From Segatella copri DSM 18205 (GTDB taxonomy: Bacteria > Bacteroidota > Bacteroidia > Bacteroidales > Bacteroidaceae): a DNA stretch of 64,000 nt. Shown in pieces: positions 59,302-64,000 of the stretch. The number at the start of each line of letters is the position of its first letter. Positions within the stretch are counted from its first letter, which is position 1. The notes beneath the pieces were generated by a model, which worked only from the letters and a program-made list of their open reading frames with translations, did no database searches and was not told the DNA's origin. The stretch is from assembly GCF_025151535.1 (NCBI RefSeq), contig NZ_CP102288.1, positions 687,501 through 751,500 on the forward strand, given 5' to 3'. A program made the position numbers and the translations under genes.

Positions 59302-59335
59302 AAAGGTCGCAAACAATTAACAGCTTGCGACCTTT
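59302..59335 (-). terminator. Terminator of the carboxylase operon
   Basis: AAAGGTCGCAA (59302-59312) pairs with TTGCGACCTTT (59325-59335), with an AAA/TTT flank on the minus strand side. Confidence 0.75.
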
Positions 59336-59408
59336 GATATTCTTTATAAGAACCCGAATTATAATCCCGAATCTGGAAGTATAATTCTCTAATTCTCAAA
59401 TTCTTGAT

Positions 59409-59834
59409 TTACTCGATTACTACGAGTGCATCCTCTTCGAGCACAGCCTGACCAGGCTTAACGCAGATAGCAGTAACCTTACCATCCTTCTCAGCCTCGA
59501 TGTTGTTCTGCATCTTCATAGCCTCGAGAACGACAACAGTATCACCTGCCTTCACCTCCTGACCAACAGCTACCTCGATGCTGGTGATAGTACCAGGGAG
59601 AGGAGCCTTTACAGCATTGGCTGTATTTACGTTGGCAGCTGGAGTAGCCTCAGCATCATCAGATGAAGCAGCTGGCTGACCAAGCACAACCTTCTTCTTC
59701 TCTGGCTCAGCCTCCTGTTCCATCTCAACCTTGTAAGCTTCGCCATTCACGTTCACGCTTGCGATGTTACCCTCAACAGCGTCAATCTGAACCTTGTATT
59801 CTTTTCCGTCAATTGTATATTTAAACTCTTTCAT
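59409..59834 (-). CDS. Biotin carrier protein of an acyl-CoA carboxylase/decarboxylase
   Basis: The 141-residue protein has an N-terminal beta part (MKEFKYTIDGKEYKVQIDAV), an Ala/Pro linker, and a biotinyl domain with VVLEAMKMQNNIEAEKDGKV, in which Lys of AMKM carries biotin. It serves the carboxyltransferase at 60019. Together with the small gene at 59845 it forms the three-gene operon. Confidence 0.9.
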   Translation of the reverse strand: MKEFKYTIDGKEYKVQIDAVEGNIASVNVNGEAYKVEMEQEAEPEKKKVVLGQPAASSDDAEATPAANVNTANAVKAPLPGTITSIEVAVGQEVKAGDTVVVLEAMKMQNNIEAEKDGKVTAICVKPGQAVLEEDALVVIE

Positions 59835-59844
59835 TTCTATATCT

Positions 59845-59994
59845 TTATGGTTTAGCTGTTAAACTCAAGAACTTGGCGTTCCACATCGTCAGACGTGGCT
59901 TGATAGTGATGATGCCAGGCTCCTTGTCGTGTACGTTATTGCCCTGGTACTCATAAAGAGCCATGGCAATCGCAGCATAAATATTCTTATCCAT
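59845..59994 (-). CDS. Small conserved protein of the carboxylase operon (49 aa)
   Basis: The ORF MDKNIYAAIAMALYEYQGNN, then VHDKEPGIITIKPRLTMWNA and KFLSLTAKP lies between the carboxyltransferase and the biotin carrier (10 and 24 bp gaps). Its N-terminal helix and PGIITIKPR strand are typical of a small accessory subunit in Bacteroidetes, in the position of a decarboxylase delta/gamma subunit, but it lacks a transmembrane helix. Confidence 0.75.
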   Translation of the reverse strand: MDKNIYAAIAMALYEYQGNNVHDKEPGIITIKPRLTMWNAKFLSLTAKP

Positions 59995-60018
59995 TTATTC
60001 TAATGTTTAATTGTATCA

Positions 60019-61584
60019 TTACATTGGCATACAGCCATGCTTCTTAGCTGGCAAGCTCTGACGCTTGGTAGCGAGCTGAGCCAAACCACGGCAGATGCGG
60101 AAACGGGTGTTACGTGGCTCGATGACGTCATCGATGTAACCATACTGAGCTGCCTGATATGGATTAGCGAACTTGTCAGTATACTCCTGCTCCTTCTCAG
60201 CCAGGAATGCCTTTACATCCTCGCCAGCTTCCTTCTTAGCCTTAGCTTCCTTACCACAGAGAACGGCAACGGCACCGCTGGCACCCATTACAGCAATCTC
60301 TGAAGATGGCCAAGCGAAGTTCAAGTCGGCACGCAACTGCTTGCAACCCATCACGATGTGGCTACCACCATAGCTCTTACGCAATGTGATAGTAATCTTT
60401 GGCACGGTAGCCTCGCCGTAAGCGTAGAGCAACTGTGCACCGTGGAGGATGACAGCGTTGTACTCCTGACCTGTACCTGGCAAGAATCCTGGTACGTCAA
60501 CCAGAGATACGATAGGAATATTGAAGGCATCGCAGAAACGGACGAAGCGGGCTGCCTTGCGGCTAGCGTTTACATCGAGTACACCTGCGTAAGCTGCTGG
60601 CTGGTTGGCTACGATACCAACGCTCTGACCATTGAAGCGGGCGAAACCTGTGATGATGTTCTTGGCGAACTTAGGCTGAATCTCGAAGAACTCTCCGTTA
60701 TCGGTTACAGCACCAATCACCTTATACATATCGTATGCCTGGTTTGGATCGTCTGGGATAATCTCGTTCAGAGTATCGTCCATGCGGTCGATTGGGTCTG
60801 TGCACTCTACGCGTGGAGCCTCTTCTGTATTGTTGCTAGGGATGTAAGAGAGCAGGCTCTTGATCATCTCGATAGCCTCTTCCTCAGTTTTAGCAGCGAA
60901 GTGGGTTACACCACTCTTGGTTGCGTGAACAGATGCACCACCGAGGTGCTCTGCATCGATGTCCTCACCAGTTACGGTCTTGACAACCTTAGGACCAGTC
61001 AGGAACATGTAAGAAGTCTGCTCCTTCATGATGATGAAGTCGGTCAAACCTGGAGAGTAAACGGCACCACCGGCGCAAGGGCCCATGATAGCAGAAATCT
61101 GTGGGATAACACCAGAAGCGAGGATGTTGCGCTCGAAAATCTCACCATAACCAGCGAGGGCGCAGATACCTTCCTGAATACGAGCACCACCAGAGTCGTT
61201 CATGCAGATAACAGGTGCACCCATAGTCATAGCCATATCCATTACCTTGCAGATCTTCTGTGCCATAGTCTCAGAGAGTGAACCACCATTTACGGTGAAG
61301 TCCTGAGCATATACGTAAACCAGACGGCCAGCTATAGTAGCGCTACCAGCTACAACACCATCACCGAGGTACTGCTTCTTCTCCATGCCAAAGTTAGTGC
61401 AACGGTGCAACTTGAACATATCATACTCCTCGAAACTGCCGGCATCTACCAACATTTCGATACGCTCACGAGCGGTATATTTGCCACGTGCATGCTGCTT
61501 CTCGATGGCCTTCTCGCCACCGCCAAGACGAGCCTGTTCGCGCTTAGCGATCAGCTCCTTAATCTTTTCTACTTGTTTGCTCAT
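60019..61584 (-). CDS. mmdA: Acyl-CoA carboxylase carboxyltransferase (methylmalonyl-CoA decarboxylase alpha type)
   Basis: The 521-residue carboxyltransferase has the crotonase-like core (GVVAGSATIAGRLVYVYAQD, MNDSGGARIQEG, GPCAGGAVYSPG) and a C-terminal half with DVPGFLPGTGQEYNAVILHG and HIVMGCKQLRADLNFAWP. It moves a carboxyl group between biotin and propionyl/methylmalonyl-CoA, as in the succinate-propionate pathway of Bacteroidales. A promoter (-7 at 61678-61687) lies upstream. Confidence 0.9.
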   Translation of the reverse strand: MSKQVEKIKELIAKREQARLGGGEKAIEKQHARGKYTARERIEMLVDAGSFEEYDMFKLHRCTNFGMEKKQYLGDGVVAGSATIAGRLVYVYAQDFTVNGGSLSETMAQKICKVMDMAMTMGAPVICMNDSGGARIQEGICALAGYGEIFERNILASGVIPQISAIMGPCAGGAVYSPGLTDFIIMKEQTSYMFLTGPKVVKTVTGEDIDAEHLGGASVHATKSGVTHFAAKTEEEAIEMIKSLLSYIPSNNTEEAPRVECTDPIDRMDDTLNEIIPDDPNQAYDMYKVIGAVTDNGEFFEIQPKFAKNIITGFARFNGQSVGIVANQPAAYAGVLDVNASRKAARFVRFCDAFNIPIVSLVDVPGFLPGTGQEYNAVILHGAQLLYAYGEATVPKITITLRKSYGGSHIVMGCKQLRADLNFAWPSSEIAVMGASGAVAVLCGKEAKAKKEAGEDVKAFLAEKEQEYTDKFANPYQAAQYGYIDDVIEPRNTRFRICRGLAQLATKRQSLPAKKHGCMPM

Positions 61585-61677
61585 AATTGATTATTATGTA
61601 TTATTTCTTTATTCTTTATAGAATGGTTTTCTGAATCCATGGGATGAACGGACGAACCGTCATCGCATAATTCGGGC

Positions 61678-61687
61678 GCAAAGATAC
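61678..61687 (-). promoter_or_regulatory. Promoter of the carboxylase operon
   Basis: The minus strand reads GTATCTTTGC, a consensus -7 box, directly beyond the terminator of the TonB-dependent receptor gene. Confidence 0.65.
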
Positions 61688-61693
61688 GAAAAA

Positions 61694-61721
61694 AACCGCA
61701 GATAGCGAACTATCTACGGTT
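61694..61721 (-). terminator. Terminator of the TonB-dependent receptor gene
   Basis: AACCGCAGATAG (61694-61705) pairs with CTATCTACGGTT (61710-61721) with one mismatch, followed on the minus strand by T7. The T run overlaps the region upstream of the carboxylase promoter. Confidence 0.75.
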
Positions 61722-61761
61722 AAATATTTAGAATAATGTGAAAAATCACTATTATTTGGTC

Positions 61762-64000
61762 CTAAAATTCCAAAAGAATGCGGGCATTGAGCTGTCTGCC
61801 GGTAAGATAATTAGGTACGGCGTATTGCTGACTGGTTACATCTGTCACCCAGTAATAGCTGTTTACGTTGTCTATGCCGAAGAGGTTGAGACAATCTACC
61901 CCCAGCATCACATTCTTCAGGAAGGTCTTCTTCTCCCGGCGGCTGTTGTCGAGCAGCTGATAGCTCATACCGATATCTGCACGGCGATAGGCGGTGGCAC
62001 GGAAACTGTTGGTCTCCAGCTCTCTGTGGGGTGCTGCAAAAGGAAGACCATCGGCAAAGGCGAGTTTCAAAGACATGCGCCATTTCTTGCTGCCCGGGAA
62101 ATAATCGGTGAAGAAGAGGTTTATCGCATAACGCTGGTCGGTAGGCAAAGGTATGCTCTTGCCACCCAGTTTCATCTTTGTATCCATGAGCGAAAGACTG
62201 AGCCAGGAATCGGTACCCGGAACAAATTCTCCGTAGAGCTTGAAGTCGAGTCCTGCTGCATGACCGCTGCATTCGTTCTGTCCGTAATAAACTACCTTCA
62301 CGTTACTAACCGAATAAGGAACCAGATTGCCCAAAGCCTTGTAATAGGCTTCGGCGGAGAATTTATAGCGTTGGTCTCCTATCTTGAACCTATAGTCGTA
62401 GCCGGCGATAAAGTGGATGCTTCGCTGGCTCTTGATTTTCTTGTTCAGCGATGCGATGGTTATGCCGTTCACCGTAGATGTATCTCTCAATTCCTTGAAG
62501 AATGGAGCCTGATAATACAGACCTGCCGCAAAACGGAGAGTTGTATTCTCATGGTTGGCTGGTATGATGGCGAGCGACAGACGAGGACTCACGATGGTTT
62601 CTCTGTTGAAATTCCAATGACTCATTCTGATACCATAGTTCAGGGTGTAATGTGTCTGTCCGTTCCCGGTACTGTCGGCTGTTCCTCCCGAAAAACGGTA
62701 GGTGTCCTGGATATAAGCTTCCATGCGGTTGGCATTCAGTTCGTTGCGAGCCTTCAGTGAATAAACCATATAGAGGTCTTTGCCATTGTGAGGAATACTG
62801 TATCCTGCAGAATCACGCATCTCATATTCTACAGAATTCTCCTCGATATGTTCACGCTTCAGGCTTACTGCGGCCTCTATCTGATGTTTCTTCACCTTGT
62901 GTTTGAGCATCAGTTTGGCACTCATCACGCGAGCCGTAAGATAGTTTCGGGCATGTTCGAAATAGGTACCTACACCCAGGTTTTCTGAAGTCTCGGTTTC
63001 GTCGAGCCAGTATTGTCCCTGAATGTCATATTTCTCCTGTTCCTTGGTATAGAAAGCACTGCCCAGAAGCGAGAGACTGGTGTTGGCTGTAAACTGGCGG
63101 GTAATGCCGAGTGTACCGAAGTAGGTGAGGAAACGGTCTTTCTCCTGACCGTCAAAATATACTCTGAAGCTCTTTACGTTTTCCATTGTTCCGAACTTCG
63201 TTTCTCGGTCTTCCGGTTCGAAGTTGTAGTGATTATCAGAGATGTAGCCTATGAAGTCAAGCTTCCAGCGTTTGTTGGGCTGGTAACTCAGATATGTTTG
63301 ATAGTCCAGATAGTTTGGCTTGTATTCGCCTTTGGTTTCCATCGAACCGAGCAGGTAAGAGGTAGTTTTGTAGCGCACGCTGTTGAGCCATGAAAGTTTC
63401 TGGGTTCCCAGACCGATGTATGCGTCAGCACCCAGCAGACTGGCAGCCAGACTGCCTTCAACCACCGGTTTCTTGCTTTTTGCTTTCAGGGTTTTGTAGG
63501 TGATGTCGAGAGCCGAACTCATCTTGTCTCCGTATTTGGCAGCATATCCTCCGGTTGAGAAACCGATTTTATCTACCATATAAGGGTTGATGACGGAGAG
63601 GCCTTCCTGCTGCCCGCTGCGAACCAGGAAGGGGCGGAATACTTCTACGTTGTTGATGTATACGGAGTTCTCATCGAAGGCACCGCCACGTACATTATAT
63701 TGCGAAGAGAGTTCGTTGTGGGTACTCACGCCAGCCTGTTGCTGAACCAGACTTTCCACCCCATTTCCGTTGGCAGATGGCGTCATCTTCATGTCCTTAG
63801 TCTTCAGCTCCTGTATCTGGTCCGACTGTATTTTTTCTCCCTTGATATTCACCTCATCGAGGGTGGTGGATGCTTCGCGAAGTACCACCTGCAGGGTTTG
63901 TTTTCCTCGCGGTCTTCTCAGCACTTTTGTTTTTGTTTTGAAACCGATATATGAGAATTTGACTACCACGCTGTCTGCTGAATGCAGTTTGAGGCTATAG
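61762..64000 (-). CDS. TonB-dependent receptor with CarboxypepD-like N terminus (partial)
   Basis: The frame runs off the window. The visible ~745 residues begin in a carboxypeptidase-regulatory-like domain (VVKFSYIGFKTKTKVLRRPR), then the plug domain (GVESLVQQQAGVSTHNELSS, QYNVRGGAFDENSVYINNVE), then beta-barrel strands and a C-terminal ending in ARILLEF, as expected for OMP insertion. The ligand is unknown, and no SusD-like gene is beside it. The true start is outside the window. Confidence 0.85.
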   Translation of the reverse strand, partial: YSLKLHSADSVVVKFSYIGFKTKTKVLRRPRGKQTLQVVLREASTTLDEVNIKGEKIQSDQIQELKTKDMKMTPSANGNGVESLVQQQAGVSTHNELSSQYNVRGGAFDENSVYINNVEVFRPFLVRSGQQEGLSVINPYMVDKIGFSTGGYAAKYGDKMSSALDITYKTLKAKSKKPVVEGSLAASLLGADAYIGLGTQKLSWLNSVRYKTTSYLLGSMETKGEYKPNYLDYQTYLSYQPNKRWKLDFIGYISDNHYNFEPEDRETKFGTMENVKSFRVYFDGQEKDRFLTYFGTLGITRQFTANTSLSLLGSAFYTKEQEKYDIQGQYWLDETETSENLGVGTYFEHARNYLTARVMSAKLMLKHKVKKHQIEAAVSLKREHIEENSVEYEMRDSAGYSIPHNGKDLYMVYSLKARNELNANRMEAYIQDTYRFSGGTADSTGNGQTHYTLNYGIRMSHWNFNRETIVSPRLSLAIIPANHENTTLRFAAGLYYQAPFFKELRDTSTVNGITIASLNKKIKSQRSIHFIAGYDYRFKIGDQRYKFSAEAYYKALGNLVPYSVSNVKVVYYGQNECSGHAAGLDFKLYGEFVPGTDSWLSLSLMDTKMKLGGKSIPLPTDQRYAINLFFTDYFPGSKKWRMSLKLAFADGLPFAAPHRELETNSFRATAYRRADIGMSYQLLDNSRREKKTFLKNVMLGVDCLNLFGIDNVNSYYWVTDVTSQQYAVPNYLTGRQLNARILLEF

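Overview
The window reads as a chromosome segment of a Bacteroidales bacterium, most likely Prevotella/Segatella (S. copri-like). The evidence is the many promoters with the Bacteroidetes -7 box (TAnnTTTG), the scarcity of Shine-Dalgarno sites, Bacteroidetes-restricted families (DUF4248, DUF4270, DUF4491, DUF5053, BT4734-type primase/VapE), the short class II ProS, a decarboxylase-type acyl-CoA carboxylase with a small biotin carrier, and a TonB-dependent receptor. No tRNA, rRNA or CRISPR array was found.

Layout. 1-200: end of an IS982-like insertion sequence. 260-4010: Abi_2 HEPN gene with a short promoter-terminator RNA in front of it, a divergent strongly folded RNA region, and three + strand genes (lipoprotein, UDG-like, membrane). 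4022-10060: accessory region with an AAA-DUF4143 ATPase behind tandem promoter repeats, REP palindromes, a DUF4248/VapE primase module with inverted octamer repeats, and several tiny, partly broken genes behind a perfect operator-like inverted repeat. 10547-15340: defence island of a DUF1016 PDDEXK nuclease and McrB-McrC. 15360-39880: mostly core genes: uvrA, rlmH, phosphosugar mutase, a PurF-like protein without its catalytic cysteine, a TolC/HlyD/MFS efflux operon with a neighbouring AraC regulator, proS, OmpA-like lipoprotein, mtgA, a UvrD/PcrA helicase, a putative ~235-nt RNA, DUF4270, GT5 synthase, panC and panD. 39881-41240: intergenic repeats and a collinear but internally deleted remnant of cysN-cysH and a membrane gene. 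41393-48932: AlbA_2/Schlafen-like protein, sbcC-sbcD and an HU-like protein behind a tandem-hairpin leader. 49010-58370: second accessory block with an MNT-like nucleotidyltransferase, small TA-like genes, a four-gene restriction-like operon (MmeI-like adenine methyltransferase, helicase, small protein, GIY-YIG/T5orf172-ASCH protein) behind a ~490-nt folded leader, and a ParE-type toxin between two related antitoxins. 58414-64000: moeB-like gene, biotin-dependent carboxylase operon and the 3' part of a TonB-dependent receptor.

Most promising for new biology: the restriction-like operon with its structured leader; the Abi_2 locus with a candidate RNA partner; the VapE module with inverted iterons; the paired DUF1016-McrBC island; and the tandem kissing-hairpin leader in front of the HU-like gene. 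Family calls are from sequence recognition alone, without database searches.
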